Below are positions 36,051 through 45,789 of a DNA stretch of 64,000 nucleotides, in pieces (position 1 is the stretch's first letter; each line of letters begins with the position of its first letter). Origin of the DNA: RH-AL1 sp965249685 (GTDB taxonomy: Bacteria > Pseudomonadota > Alphaproteobacteria > Rhizobiales > Beijerinckiaceae); assembly GCA_965249685.1 (NCBI GenBank), contig CBDFMN010000003.1:3162001-3226000 (forward strand). Reading direction: 5' to 3'. Under the pieces are notes generated by a model. It was not told where the DNA came from, ran no database searches, and saw nothing but the letters and a program-made list of their open reading frames with translations. The position numbers were made by a program, and so were the translations under genes.

Positions 36051-39000
36051 TCAGCGGCGGTCCTTCTCCATCTGCTCCTTGAGGGCCGCGAGTTTGGCGA
36101 AGGGCGAGTTCGGGTCGGGCGCCCGGTCGCGTGCCTTCGGCTTTTCCGTACTCTGCATGGTGGCCGGGCGATCGTCGCGACGGAAACTCTCGCTGCCGCC
36201 GCTCTTGCGCCCCTCGTCGCGCCCGCGCCGTCCCTCGCCGCTACTTGGCCGTCCCTCGCCGCCCCCTCGTCCGGGGCCGCTTGACCGGCCCGGACCGCTC
36301 GGCCGCCCCTGCGCGCCGCCCGGGCGCCCCGCCTCGCCTGCCTTATCGCCACCGGGAGAACGGCGGAAGCCGTCCCCTTCCGGACGGCGGTACCGCGCCG
36401 ACCGGTCGGGGCGAGGGCCGCGGTTCGCGGGCGGCGCGTCTTCCGTCGGTATGGCGGGCTCGCCGGCGACCTGCGGGGCGGGCGCACGATCGCGTCGACC
36501 GGCAACGCGACCGCGGTCGGCGGCCGGCCGTCGATGGTGGGCGTTCTGACGGTGCGGCCGCCAGACTTCGATGAGCGGGATTTCCTCCGGCTCGGTGGCC
36601 GGCGGCGCGTCGCCGGTGTCGACCGCGGTCGTTTCGACCGGCGACGCGTCCGGCCCCGGCGTCTCGGCTTGTGTCGATTCGCTTTCTGCCGCTGCGGTCG
36701 GCTTGGGTTCGATGCTTGGCGCGTCAGCACCGGACGGCTCGTCCACGGTCGCCGCCTGGAGAGGATGGATCGGCTCGCTCGCGCCCTCCTGGAGCTCTGG
36801 TTCGGGGGTTTCGTCCGCCGGCAGGGGTGCGATGGCTTCGAGCGTCCCGCCTTCCAGCGCGGCCTCGATCAGAGCGCTCTGCTGCTCCGGCTCGAGAGTC
36901 GGAGCCGGGGCGGCGTCCGTCGCCGCTTCGTCCGTGACTTCGGCGGTGACCGGCGCCTCCGTTGGTTTTGCCGCTTCGATCGGCGTGGTCGCGGCCTTGG
37001 GCAGCAGCGGCACGGTGATGGCCGGGCCCGGTCGGCGGTCGAGCACGTAGCCGAGCGACTTGAGGATGGTGCCGAACGCCTCGCCCGAGCAGCCGGCGAG
37101 CGACGTCATGCCGACCGTCACGACGAAGCTGTCGCCGTCCGCCGCCCCACTCGGCGGGTCACCCGGCGTGGTGCCTGGCCGGTAAGCGATGGCCGGGCGG
37201 ATCAGGTCGGCCAGGCGCTCGAGGATGTCCACGCGCACCGCGCGCTCTCCGCACACTCGGAAGCCGGCCGCACGGTAGAAGCCTTTCAGCACCGACGGAT
37301 CGGCGACGAAGGAGGTGCGGCCCGAAGAGGCGAGGTAAGGCACTTCGTCCAAGCCCTTCACGCCTTCCGTTCCCCCATTCTTGAGGGCCCAGAGTTGGGC
37401 GGCGAGCGCGCGGGGCGCCGGCTTGATCAGGGCGGGAAGGTAGAGGTGATAGGCGCCGAAGCGCACGCCCATCTTGCGCAGGGTCGCGCGCGCGTCCTGC
37501 GCCAGCGTCTTGACCTCGTCGGCGACGCGCGAGCGTTCCAGCACACCGAGCGCCTCCGCGATCTGAAAGGCGATGCCCTTGGCAATGCCTTCCAACTCCG
37601 CCGATTTCTCCAGCTCGACGAGTGTGCCGAGCAACTTGGTGACGTGCTGCGCCAGCCAAAGGTCGAGCCGTCGCTGGACTTGGTCCAGCATGGAGCCGGT
37701 GAGCTGCTCGTCGGCGATGATGCGGACCTGTGGTTCCAAGATGTGCGCGCCCGCGCCCACGCGGCCGACCGGCTCGCCCAACCAGCGGATCAGCCCGTCG
37801 TTGGCGAGCACGAACGCCTCGTCCACCGCCTCGTGCACGCGGGTCGCGCGGCCTTCGATCTCGGAAGCCAGCGCCTTCTGCGCGGCGGCGTTCAGCGCCT
37901 TGGCGGCCTCGCCCGACGCCTGCGGGTCCGGCGTGAAGCGGAAGCCGTTGATCTGGCCGACGTGCTGGCCCTCGACCATCACGTCGCCACCTGAGGTAAT
38001 TTCGGCTTCCAACATCGCGTTCTCTCGTAACCGACGCATGAGGACGCTGGTTCGGCGGTCGACGAACCGCTGCGCCAGCCGTTCGTGCAACGCGTCCGAC
38101 AACGTGTCCTCTACCCGACGCGTCACGCCCTGCCAATGCTCGGGATCGCGCAACCAGTCAGGCCTGTTGGCGATGAAGGTCCAGGTGCGCACCTGGGCAA
38201 TGCGGGCCGCCAGCGCGTCGAGGTCGCCGTCCACCCGGTCCAGCGCGTCGACGTGGCGGGCGAACCAATCGTCGGGGATGCGCCCGGCGCGCACGACGAA
38301 GCCGTAGACGGTCAGCACCAGTTCCGCGTGGGCGGAGGGCGACAGCTTGCGGTAGTCGGGGATCTGGCAGCATTCCCAAAGCCGGGCCACGTCGCCGCGG
38401 TTTCGCGCGACCTTCTGCACGTCGACGTCGCGGCTGGCGATCTCCAGCGCCATCTGGTCGGCGGCGACGGGCGCGCGCGTGAGACCGGGCTCCCCCGGCA
38501 GCCTGTCGAGCGAAGCGGCGAGGCTCTGCAGCGATGTCGGATCAAGGTCCGTGTTGCGCCATTGCAGCATGCGGACGGCGTCGAACCGGTGGTCCTCCAG
38601 CTGCTCGACGAGGTCGCTGTCGAAGGGCATGCAGCGGCCCGTGGTGCCGAAAGTGCCGTCGCGCATATGACGTCCCGCGCGCCCCGCGATCTGCCCGAAC
38701 TCGGCCGGGTTCAGGCGGCGGTAATGCCAGCCGTCGAACTTCTTGTCCGCGGCGAAGGCGATGTGGTCGACGTCGAGGTTGAGGCCCATGCCGATGGCGT
38801 CGGTGGCGACGATGTAATCGACCTCACCGTTCTGGTAGAGGTCGACCTGGGCGTTGCGGGTGCGCGGCGAGAGCGCCCCGAGCACCACCGCCGCGCCGCC
38901 CTTCTGCCGCCGCAGCCATTCGGCGATGGCGTAGACCTCCTCTGCCGAGAAGGCGACGATGGCCGACCGGCGCGGCAGCCGAGCGATCTTCTTCTCGCCG

Positions 39001-39524
39001 GCGAAGGTCAGCTTGGACAGTCGCGGCCGGGTGATCAGCTGCGCGCCGGGCAGGAGCTCCAGCAGCGGCTTCTGCATGGTCGAGGCGCCGATGAGCAGCG
39101 TCTCGTCGAGGCCGCGGCGGTTCAGCAGCCGGTCGGTGAAGACGTGGCCGCGGTCGAGGTCGGCGGCGAGCTGCACCTCGTCGATGGCGACGAAGGCGAG
39201 GTCGAGGTCGCGCGGCATCGCCTCGACGGTGCAGACCCAGTAGCGCGCGGCCTTCGGCTTGATCTTCTCCTCGCCTGTGACGAGCGCCACGGCATCGGGG
39301 CCGATCTTCTCGACCACGCGGTTGTAGACCTCGCGCGCGAGCAGGCGCAGCGGCAGGCCGATCATACCCGAGCGGTGCGCCAGCATGCGCTCGATGGCGA
39401 AATGCGTCTTGCCGGTGTTGGTCGGACCGAGCACCAGGGTGACGCCGGCGGCGCGGTTCCTGGAAGGGCCGTCCTTGGAGGCGCGGTCGCGCTGGGATGG
39501 CGGAGCCGAAAACGGGAGGTTCAT
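36051..39524 (-). CDS. SUV3-type superfamily 2 helicase with long disordered tail
   Basis: 1157 residues. Helicase core at 1-about 400: Walker A GPTNTGKT (Lys39), LRLLAREVYNRVVEKIG, the DExH-like AIDEVQLAADLDRGHVFTDR and the motif VI region GQIAGRAGRHMRDGTFG. The middle region (400-840) is alpha-helical and typical of alphaproteobacterial homologues. The tail from about 880 is Glu/Pro/Ala-rich, then Arg/Gly-rich (RRPGGAQGR-like), ending DPNSPFAKLAALKEQMEKDR. Relatives are RNA helicases related to the mitochondrial degradosome helicase SUV3. ATG 39524 lacks a good ribosome site, so the start is uncertain. Confidence 0.88.
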   Translation of the reverse strand: MNLPFSAPPSQRDRASKDGPSRNRAAGVTLVLGPTNTGKTHFAIERMLAHRSGMIGLPLRLLAREVYNRVVEKIGPDAVALVTGEEKIKPKAARYWVCTVEAMPRDLDLAFVAIDEVQLAADLDRGHVFTDRLLNRRGLDETLLIGASTMQKPLLELLPGAQLITRPRLSKLTFAGEKKIARLPRRSAIVAFSAEEVYAIAEWLRRQKGGAAVVLGALSPRTRNAQVDLYQNGEVDYIVATDAIGMGLNLDVDHIAFAADKKFDGWHYRRLNPAEFGQIAGRAGRHMRDGTFGTTGRCMPFDSDLVEQLEDHRFDAVRMLQWRNTDLDPTSLQSLAASLDRLPGEPGLTRAPVAADQMALEIASRDVDVQKVARNRGDVARLWECCQIPDYRKLSPSAHAELVLTVYGFVVRAGRIPDDWFARHVDALDRVDGDLDALAARIAQVRTWTFIANRPDWLRDPEHWQGVTRRVEDTLSDALHERLAQRFVDRRTSVLMRRLRENAMLEAEITSGGDVMVEGQHVGQINGFRFTPDPQASGEAAKALNAAAQKALASEIEGRATRVHEAVDEAFVLANDGLIRWLGEPVGRVGAGAHILEPQVRIIADEQLTGSMLDQVQRRLDLWLAQHVTKLLGTLVELEKSAELEGIAKGIAFQIAEALGVLERSRVADEVKTLAQDARATLRKMGVRFGAYHLYLPALIKPAPRALAAQLWALKNGGTEGVKGLDEVPYLASSGRTSFVADPSVLKGFYRAAGFRVCGERAVRVDILERLADLIRPAIAYRPGTTPGDPPSGAADGDSFVVTVGMTSLAGCSGEAFGTILKSLGYVLDRRPGPAITVPLLPKAATTPIEAAKPTEAPVTAEVTDEAATDAAPAPTLEPEQQSALIEAALEGGTLEAIAPLPADETPEPELQEGASEPIHPLQAATVDEPSGADAPSIEPKPTAAAESESTQAETPGPDASPVETTAVDTGDAPPATEPEEIPLIEVWRPHRQNAHHRRPAADRGRVAGRRDRAPAPQVAGEPAIPTEDAPPANRGPRPDRSARYRRPEGDGFRRSPGGDKAGEAGRPGGAQGRPSGPGRSSGPGRGGGEGRPSSGEGRRGRDEGRKSGGSESFRRDDRPATMQSTEKPKARDRAPDPNSPFAKLAALKEQMEKDRR

Positions 39525-40098
39525 CAGGAGTGTGATGCCTTGAACGAAGTCGGACGTTAACGGGCAAGGACTTGCGGCTGACGCCGCGTGCTCGATCCAC
39601 GAGGGAGACCGGTCCCTATCCGTACCACACTGAGGCAGCGTACGGCAGCCGTGTTTACGTCTCGAACGCCGCACGAACGAAGCGCGCCCGAATCGGGTGA
39701 CATTGCGATGTCTCCCTTTGTTCTCGTCTCAGGGACGAGCAGGTGGAAAGCGGCAGGAGAGCACGATATCCTCCACATCCAACCTGCCACCCAGTAACCC
39801 AGTGGAAGGCATGAAACCGCTGCCGGGATCGCAGATCGCCGTCCCGGCGTTGCGACCCAAGCCACCAAGAGATCTCGTTCGGCGTCGAGCAAATCGTTGT
39901 GGCCCGCGCTCAGCGTTGTAGTTTGGCAATGGCGATCATGATGGGGACGACGACCACCATCTCCTTCGTGTGGTCCTTGAGACGTACACCACATAGGTAC
40001 CGGAGGCGTGACACGTTGCCATCGGGTGCCTGTGGCCGTCTATGATGTGCTCCGCCAACCGCCTATAAGGAGATCAGCGCGAGCCCAGGGTCGTCGAA
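39525..40098. other. 574-bp intergenic region without a convincing gene
   Basis: This divergent gap separates the helicase and the Pr6Pr gene. Only short, poorly supported frames are present. A CTCGTC-TCAGG-GACGAG inverted repeat lies near 39724-39740. Codon usage patterns of the genome are absent. It presumably holds promoters for both flanking genes, but no clear -35/-10 pair is visible. Confidence 0.5.
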
Positions 40099-40770
40099 GT
40101 GAACCGTCTGCCGGAACGATCTCTGGTCTTGCTGTCGGCCGCAGCCATCGCTGCCGTTGCTTGGGCGGCCATCGTGACGGAAGGGGTGACCGGGATCGCG
40201 GCCTGGATGGCCAAAGGCCTCTCGTTCGCCGAGGCTCTTTTCCAATTCCTGCGCTACTTCACCATTCTCACCAACATTTTCCTGGCCTGCCTGATGAGCA
40301 CAGCCGTATGGCGGCTGTTGCGTCGAGAACCCCTACCTTCGGCGTCCTTCTTCGCGGCAGCCGTGGTCTACGCCGCCGTGATGAGCGTGATCTATGAGGC
40401 GCTTCTGCGCCGTCTCTGGTCGCCGCGCGGCGTGCAGTTCGTCACAGATTTCGCGATGCACGACCTCGTGCCCGCGCTAGTCCTGATGTTTTGGATCGCC
40501 TACGCGCCCAAGGTGCCGCTGGGCTGGCGCGACGCCGCGCGCTGGCTGGAGTATCCCGCCGTCTACTTCGTCGCCACCGAACTCGCGGGCCTTGCCGGCT
40601 TCGGCTATCCCTACGACTTCCTCGACGTCGACAAGCTCGGCTTTGCCGGCGTCGGGGCGGTCGGGTTGGCCTTTTTGGTCGGCTTCTACGGGCTGGGCCT
40701 GGGCCTCGTCGCAATCGCGCGGCGTACCGATCGCGCCCGCTTGCCTGTGCCGCTCAGAACGGAAGGTTGA
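40099..40770 (+). CDS. Pr6Pr-family membrane protein
   Basis: 223 residues, GTG start, six predicted hydrophobic helices. It carries the conserved FLRYFTILTNIFLACLMSTA segment, WSPRGVQFVTDFAMHDLVPA and a C-terminal GYPYDFLDVDKLGFAGVGAV segment typical of the Pr6Pr/FAR-17a-like family. Function unknown. Its last 17 bases overlap the end of truB on the other strand. Confidence 0.82.
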   Translation: MNRLPERSLVLLSAAAIAAVAWAAIVTEGVTGIAAWMAKGLSFAEALFQFLRYFTILTNIFLACLMSTAVWRLLRREPLPSASFFAAAVVYAAVMSVIYEALLRRLWSPRGVQFVTDFAMHDLVPALVLMFWIAYAPKVPLGWRDAARWLEYPAVYFVATELAGLAGFGYPYDFLDVDKLGFAGVGAVGLAFLVGFYGLGLGLVAIARRTDRARLPVPLRTEG

Positions 40771-41686
40771 AGACGCGGGCCGGCACCAACTCGCCGCCCT
40801 CGATCGCGCCGACCGCGATGACGACACCGCCGCAGGCGGCATAGGCCTGGCCGGCGCTCGGTGCGTCGGCCCCGCGCAGCAGCATGCCCTGGCCGCGGCG
40901 CAGACGCGCGGCGTCCGAGCGATCGACGAGGATGCGCGTCAGCTCGCCGAGGCCCGCCTCGACGCGCCGCATCGCGGTCTGAGCGGCCGCGGGGTCTTCC
41001 AGCGCCGCGAGCGGTACCGCGTCACTCTCGACGAAGGGGCCGACGCGGGTGCGCCGCAGCGCTGTCACGTGGCCGTAGCAGCCGAGCGCGCGGCCAAGAT
41101 CGCGGGCGATCGCGCGCACGTAGGTGCCCTTGCCGCAGCGGGTCTCCAGCACCGTCTCGTCGCCGGCGCTATCGACGATACGCAGCTCGTGGATAGTGAC
41201 GGTCCGCGCGGCGATGTCGACGATCTCCCCGTCGCGGGCGAGGTCGTAGGCCCGTTCGCCGTTGATCTTGATGGCCGAATAGGCCGGCGGCTTCTGCTCG
41301 AGCGTGCCGGTGAAGCGCGGGAGCAGCGCCTCGATCTCGCCCCGCGTCGGCCGCACGTCCGAGCGCACCACCACCGTGCCATCCGCGTCGTCCGTATCGG
41401 TCTCCGCCCCCCAGAGTACGGTGAAGCGGTATCCCTTCTCGCCGTCCTGGACGAAGGGCACGGTCTTGGTCGCCTCGCCGAAGGCGATGGGCAGAATGCC
41501 CGAGGCCAGCGGGTCGAGCGTGCCGGCGTGCCCCGCCTTCTTGCCGTTGTAGATGCGCTTCAACCGCGACACGGCGTGGGTGGACGTGATGCCGACCGGC
41601 TTGTCGAGCACGACCCAGCCGTTAACCTCGACGCGGTTGGAGCGGTGCTGGCCCTTACGCTCTCCCGCGCCCGGGGGCTCGCTCAT
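40754..41686 (-). CDS. truB: tRNA pseudouridine(55) synthase
   Basis: Makes pseudouridine-55 in the T-loop of tRNAs. 310 residues: NGWVVLDKPVGITSTHAVSR, the catalytic Asp in KKAGHAGTLDPLASGILPI, QKPPAYSAIKINGERAYDLA and CGKGTYVRAIARDLGRALG. The ATG overlaps the rbfA stop (ATGA). It is the last gene of the rimP-nusA-infB-rbfA-truB operon and converges with Pr6Pr. Confidence 0.96.
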   Translation of the reverse strand: MSEPPGAGERKGQHRSNRVEVNGWVVLDKPVGITSTHAVSRLKRIYNGKKAGHAGTLDPLASGILPIAFGEATKTVPFVQDGEKGYRFTVLWGAETDTDDADGTVVVRSDVRPTRGEIEALLPRFTGTLEQKPPAYSAIKINGERAYDLARDGEIVDIAARTVTIHELRIVDSAGDETVLETRCGKGTYVRAIARDLGRALGCYGHVTALRRTRVGPFVESDAVPLAALEDPAAAQTAMRRVEAGLGELTRILVDRSDAARLRRGQGMLLRGADAPSAGQAYAACGGVVIAVGAIEGGELVPARVFNLPF

Positions 41687-42108
41687 TCGCCGCCGCCTTC
41701 GCGCGCAGCCGCGTCGCCGTCCTGCAGATCCTGCTTGACCTTTGGCGATTGGAGGATGGCGTCCATGGCGGCATTGTAGTCGAAGCTCGTGTCGACGCGG
41801 AAGCTCAGGTCGGGCGCGAACTTCATGCTGATCCTGTGCGCGAGCTCGCTGCGAAGGAACTTCCTGTTGCGCTCGAGCGCCTCCAGCACGGCCGGCACGT
41901 CCTTGCCGCCGAGCGGCATGACGAAGGCGGTTGCGAGCTTGAGGTCGGGGCTCATCCGCACGTCCGGCACGGTGATGACCTTGCCCTCGAGTGCGGGGTC
42001 TGCGACCGCGCCGCGTGACAGCAGGTCCGACAGCGCATGGCGGATCAGTTCGGCGACGCGCAGCATGCGCTGCGACGGCTCGCCGCCTTGTTGGTGGGCT
42101 CGTGACAT
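41683..42108 (-). CDS. rbfA: 30S ribosome-binding factor A
   Basis: 141 residues; 30S maturation factor. Blocks: SQRMLRVAELIRHALSDLLS, ITVPDVRMSPDLKLATAFVM, ERNRKFLRSELAHRISMKF and PDLSFRVDTSFDYNAAMDAI. Translationally coupled to truB. Two unrelated genes separate it from infB. Confidence 0.95.
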   Translation of the reverse strand: MSRAHQQGGEPSQRMLRVAELIRHALSDLLSRGAVADPALEGKVITVPDVRMSPDLKLATAFVMPLGGKDVPAVLEALERNRKFLRSELAHRISMKFAPDLSFRVDTSFDYNAAMDAILQSPKVKQDLQDGDAAAREGGGE

Positions 42109-42126
42109 GGATTTTACTTTCGGTGT

Positions 42127-42474
42127 CTAACGATCTTTCTCGTCGACTTTGAAGACGGCAGTATCGTCTGACCCCATCGTCAACCGCCTTAAAACATCGA
42201 CGACGGCGCGCTCGGCACGCCCGTCGATCTGATCACGCAAGGATGTCTGTACAAAACTGACGAGCACCTTCAGTTGCCCGGCCTGATCATCAACTTGGCG
42301 CTGCAAGGCAAGAATTTGGTCATCAAGCTGCTTGTTATGTGTTTTCAGCGCCTCGACAGATCGCTCTAAAGCCAGGACATTGACGAGAAAGCTGCCAATT
42401 CCCTTTAAAGATGGAAGAGGCAGTCGTTTCGTTTTGTCCGATGCTGTAGACTCACGCTCAACATCGTCGGTCAT
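42127..42474 (-). CDS. Hypothetical coiled-coil protein inside the infB operon
   Basis: 115 residues with a central heptad-like stretch (ALERSVEALKTHNKQLDDQI then LALQRQVDDQAGQLKVL) and a charged C-terminus. Not recognised. Its ATG overlaps the stop of the 143-codon gene upstream (ATGA at 42471-42474), so the pair is coupled. Base composition is unlike the neighbours: 42301-42420 counts to 47% GC, against 75% for 41341-41400 in truB. Probably an acquired pair. Confidence 0.65.
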   Translation of the reverse strand: MTDDVERESTASDKTKRLPLPSLKGIGSFLVNVLALERSVEALKTHNKQLDDQILALQRQVDDQAGQLKVLVSFVQTSLRDQIDGRAERAVVDVLRRLTMGSDDTAVFKVDEKDR

Positions 42475-42902
42475 CGAGAACCAAGAAGATGATCGAGGGC
42501 TGTGCGAGTTTCCGCTTGAATCCTGTCGATCCGTTCCCGGCCCGCCGACAGAAGGGCGACGGTTTTAGCTCGCTCGATTGCCGAAACCTCAAGATTTTCG
42601 GCGGCACTTGTGATGGCCCGAAGCGAAATTTCCAGAGCGTCGTCACTTAGATTATCCAGTATACGCAATGCCTTCGCATTTCCGGATCGCTTGACCATGG
42701 CTTGAAAAGCCGTACCTGACTTTCCCAGATCATGCCAAAAACCTGTAATTTGCGAAACATCACCCAATCGGCGAAATGCCAACGCCTGTTCAAGAAACGC
42801 CTGCCAGTCGGCTTGCAATGTCTCTGTCACTCGACGCTCGCTATACGGCGCTGCACCCAAATCATCACTCTTCCGGTCGAGTGAATAGCCCCTATCTGCC
42901 AT
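42471..42902 (-). CDS. Hypothetical protein inside the infB operon
   Basis: 143 residues, starting 28 bases after infB. Helical and charged; the segment ITGFWHDLGKSGTAFQAMV superficially resembles the HD-D start of HD hydrolases, but no other HD motif follows, so I do not assign it. Same low-GC character as its coupled partner. infB and rbfA are normally adjacent or separated by few bases, so these two genes look inserted yet kept within the operon by short gaps (28 and 18 bases). Confidence 0.65.
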   Translation of the reverse strand: MADRGYSLDRKSDDLGAAPYSERRVTETLQADWQAFLEQALAFRRLGDVSQITGFWHDLGKSGTAFQAMVKRSGNAKALRILDNLSDDALEISLRAITSAAENLEVSAIERAKTVALLSAGRERIDRIQAETRTALDHLLGSR

Positions 42903-42930
42903 AGCGCCTGCTCCGTTCCCGTGCTGGCCC

Positions 42931-45789
42931 TTACAATGTCCGCTTGATCGCCGTCACCGTGTAGCACTCGATGATGTCGCCGACGCGCATGTCCTTGTAA
43001 GTTTCGAAGGCCATACCGCATTCCTGACCGGCGACGACCTCCTTGACCTCGTCCTTGAAGCGCTTGAGCGTCGACAGCATGCCCTCGTGCACCACGACGT
43101 TGTCGCGAATGAGCCGCACGTGGGCGCCGCGCTCGACGCGTCCGTCGGTGATCCGGCAACCTGCCACCTTGCCGACCTTGGAGATGTCGAAGATCTCCAG
43201 GATCTGCGCGTTGCCGAGCATGTCCTCGCGCAGCGTCGGGTCGAGCATGCCCGACATCGCCGCCTTCACGTCGTCCACGAGGTTGTAGATGACGTTGTAG
43301 TAGCGGATTTCGACGCCGTTCTGCTCGGCCATGTTGCGCGCCTCCTTCAGCGCGCGCACGTTGAAGCCGATGACCACAGCCTTGGAGGCTTCCGCCAGGG
43401 TGATGTCGGACTCGGTGATGCCGCCGACGCCAGCCTGCAGGATGCGCGCCGCCACCTCGTCCGTGTTGAGGTCCTCGAGCGTGGCGACGATCGCCTCGAC
43501 AGAACCCTGCACGTCGCCCTTGATGACGAGCGGGAATTCCTTGCGGCCGGCGCTCTTCATCTGGCTCATCATGTCGACGAGCGAGGAGCGGGTGCCGCCC
43601 ACGCGCGCCGCGGCGATCTCACGCTTCTGGCGGTCACGATATTCCGTGATCTCGCGGGCGCGGCTCTCGCTCTCGACCACACCGACGCGGTCGCCCGCCT
43701 CCGGCGAGCCGGAGAAGCCGAGCACTTCGACCGGCACGGACGGGCCGGCGGAGGCGACGGCCTCGCCTTCCGCGTCAAGCAGCGCGCGGACGCGGCCCCA
43801 TTGCGTGCCGCCGACGACGAGGTCGCCGACCTTCAAGGTGCCGCGCTGGACGAGCACGGTCGCCACCGGGCCGCGGCCGCGGTCCAGCCGCGCCTCGATC
43901 ACGGTACCCTCGGCCGGGCGATCCGGGTTGGCCTTGAGGTCGAGCAGTTCGGACTGGAGCGCGATCATTTCGAGCAATCGGTCGAGATTGGTGCGCTGGG
44001 TGGCGGACACCTCCACCTCGATGGTCTCGCCGCCGAGCGACTCGACCTGGACCTCGTACTGCAGCAGCTCGGAGCGCACGCGTTCCGGCTTGGCGCCCTG
44101 CTTGTCGATCTTGTTGATCGCCACGATCATCGGTACGCCGGCAGCCTTGGCGTGGGCGATCGCCTCCGCCGTCTGCGGCATCACGCCATCGTCGGCCGCC
44201 ACGACCAGCACGACGATGTCCGTCACCTTAGCCCCGCGCGCGCGCATCTGCGTGAAGGCGGCGTGGCCGGGCGTATCGATGAAGGTCACCGGAAGCCCGT
44301 TCGGGGCGGTGATCTGGTAGGCGCCGATGTGCTGGGTGATGCCACCGGCCTCGCCCGAGACCACGTGCGTCTTGCGGATCGCGTCGAGCAACGAGGTCTT
44401 GCCGTGATCGACGTGGCCCATGATCGTGACAACGGGCGGCCGCGACAGCGCGTGGTCGTCCTGCTCGTCGGGCGTGTCGAAAAGGCCTTCCTCCACGTCC
44501 GCTTCCGAGACGCGCTTCACCGTATGGCCGAGTTCCTCGGCCAGGAGCTGCGCCGTATCGGCGTCGATCACGTCGTTGATCGTCGCCATCTGGCCCTGCT
44601 TCATCAGCATCTTGATGACGTCGACCGCGCGCTCCGACATGCGGTTGGCAAGTTCCTGGATGGTGATCGTCTCGGGCAGCACGACTTCGCGCGAAAGCTT
44701 GTCCTTCTGCTCGCTGACATGCCCCTTCAAGCGTTGGGTGCGGCGACGGAAGGCGGCGACGGAGCGGGTCCTCTCGTCCTCGCCGCCGGTGGCGCTGGCG
44801 ACTGTCAGGCGGCCGCGGTCCTTCTGCGCGCCGCCGCGGGTCGGGCGGGGCGGCAGCACGACCTTCGTCGGCATACCGGGCCGACGGATGATCCGCTTGG
44901 CCTCCTCCTCGTCGTTGGGGCGGGCGATGGCGGAAACGGGGCCGGCCGAGGCCCCGGCGGGCAAGGTGGTCGTGCCGGGGCGGCGCCCGAGGGACGACGA
45001 AGGTGCGGGCTCGCCGCCGGCCAGCCGGCGCACGGCTTCCGTCTCGGCACGGCGCTTAACCTCGGTCTCCTGGAGGCGGCGGGTGTCCTCCTCCTTCTTG
45101 CGGGCCTCGGCGGCAGCGCGCTCGACGCGGTCGCGCTCCTCGCGCTCGCGGCGCAGCTTGGCATCGGCCTCGGCGCGCCGACGATCCTCGACCTCGCGTT
45201 CCTTCGCGCCTTCCAGAGCGCGGGCCCGGGAGTCGCGCTCCTCTTCCGTCAATGTGCGGAGGACGACGCCGCTCGGCGTGCGGGTCGGCGCGCGGGGAGG
45301 GGTGGCGGTCCGCGGCGCAGGGGCGCGCGCGGCGGGCACCGCGGCGACCGGCCGCGGTGGTGCGTCCGGCAGCGGACGCCGCACGGCACCTACCGGCTGC
45401 GGCGGCGCTACGGCGGTGGCCGGCGCGGGCGGGGGCGCTACAAAGGCCACGGGCGGCGGCGGCGGCGCGGGAGGGGCGACGGCCGGTTGCGGCGCCGTGA
45501 TCGGAGCCGGGGCTGCCGCGACCGGCTCTGCCGCGGCCGGGGCCGGCGCGGCGACCACGGGGGCGCGAGGCGGGGTCGCCGCCATCGTTGGCACCGCCGC
45601 GGCTGCCTGCGGGGCTGGCGCGGGCGCGGTTTCGCGGGGCGCCTGTTCGGCAGGACCGATCGCGCGACGCTTAACCTTCTCGACCACGACCGTCTTCGTC
45701 CGGCCGTGGGAGAAGCTCTGCCTTACAACACCCGCCTCGACCGGTCGCTTGAGCGACAGCGTTTTGGAAGGCGTCTTCGTATCGTTCAT
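42931..45789 (-). CDS. infB: Translation initiation factor IF-2
   Basis: 952 residues. A long Ala/Pro-rich then Arg/Glu-rich N-terminal region (1-about 300) precedes the IF2_N segment (ETITIQELANRMSERAVDVI), the G domain with Walker A GHVDHGKTSLLDAI (about 460), DTPGHAAFTQMRARG and NKIDK, then the C-terminal fMet-tRNA-binding domains. It delivers initiator tRNA to the ribosome. Member of the nusA-infB operon. Confidence 0.97.
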   Translation of the reverse strand: MNDTKTPSKTLSLKRPVEAGVVRQSFSHGRTKTVVVEKVKRRAIGPAEQAPRETAPAPAPQAAAAVPTMAATPPRAPVVAAPAPAAAEPVAAAPAPITAPQPAVAPPAPPPPPVAFVAPPPAPATAVAPPQPVGAVRRPLPDAPPRPVAAVPAARAPAPRTATPPRAPTRTPSGVVLRTLTEEERDSRARALEGAKEREVEDRRRAEADAKLRREREERDRVERAAAEARKKEEDTRRLQETEVKRRAETEAVRRLAGGEPAPSSSLGRRPGTTTLPAGASAGPVSAIARPNDEEEAKRIIRRPGMPTKVVLPPRPTRGGAQKDRGRLTVASATGGEDERTRSVAAFRRRTQRLKGHVSEQKDKLSREVVLPETITIQELANRMSERAVDVIKMLMKQGQMATINDVIDADTAQLLAEELGHTVKRVSEADVEEGLFDTPDEQDDHALSRPPVVTIMGHVDHGKTSLLDAIRKTHVVSGEAGGITQHIGAYQITAPNGLPVTFIDTPGHAAFTQMRARGAKVTDIVVLVVAADDGVMPQTAEAIAHAKAAGVPMIVAINKIDKQGAKPERVRSELLQYEVQVESLGGETIEVEVSATQRTNLDRLLEMIALQSELLDLKANPDRPAEGTVIEARLDRGRGPVATVLVQRGTLKVGDLVVGGTQWGRVRALLDAEGEAVASAGPSVPVEVLGFSGSPEAGDRVGVVESESRAREITEYRDRQKREIAAARVGGTRSSLVDMMSQMKSAGRKEFPLVIKGDVQGSVEAIVATLEDLNTDEVAARILQAGVGGITESDITLAEASKAVVIGFNVRALKEARNMAEQNGVEIRYYNVIYNLVDDVKAAMSGMLDPTLREDMLGNAQILEIFDISKVGKVAGCRITDGRVERGAHVRLIRDNVVVHEGMLSTLKRFKDEVKEVVAGQECGMAFETYKDMRVGDIIECYTVTAIKRTL

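Noticed and set aside
39525..40098. Several 60-145 codon frames in the helicase/Pr6Pr gap
   Set aside because: No ribosome sites, no domains, frames on both strands overlap each other; treated as non-coding.
42700..42760. H-D-L-G-K motif like the HD nuclease of Cas3
   Set aside because: Only this short motif matches; no further HD residues, no helicase, no cas genes and no CRISPR repeats anywhere in the window.
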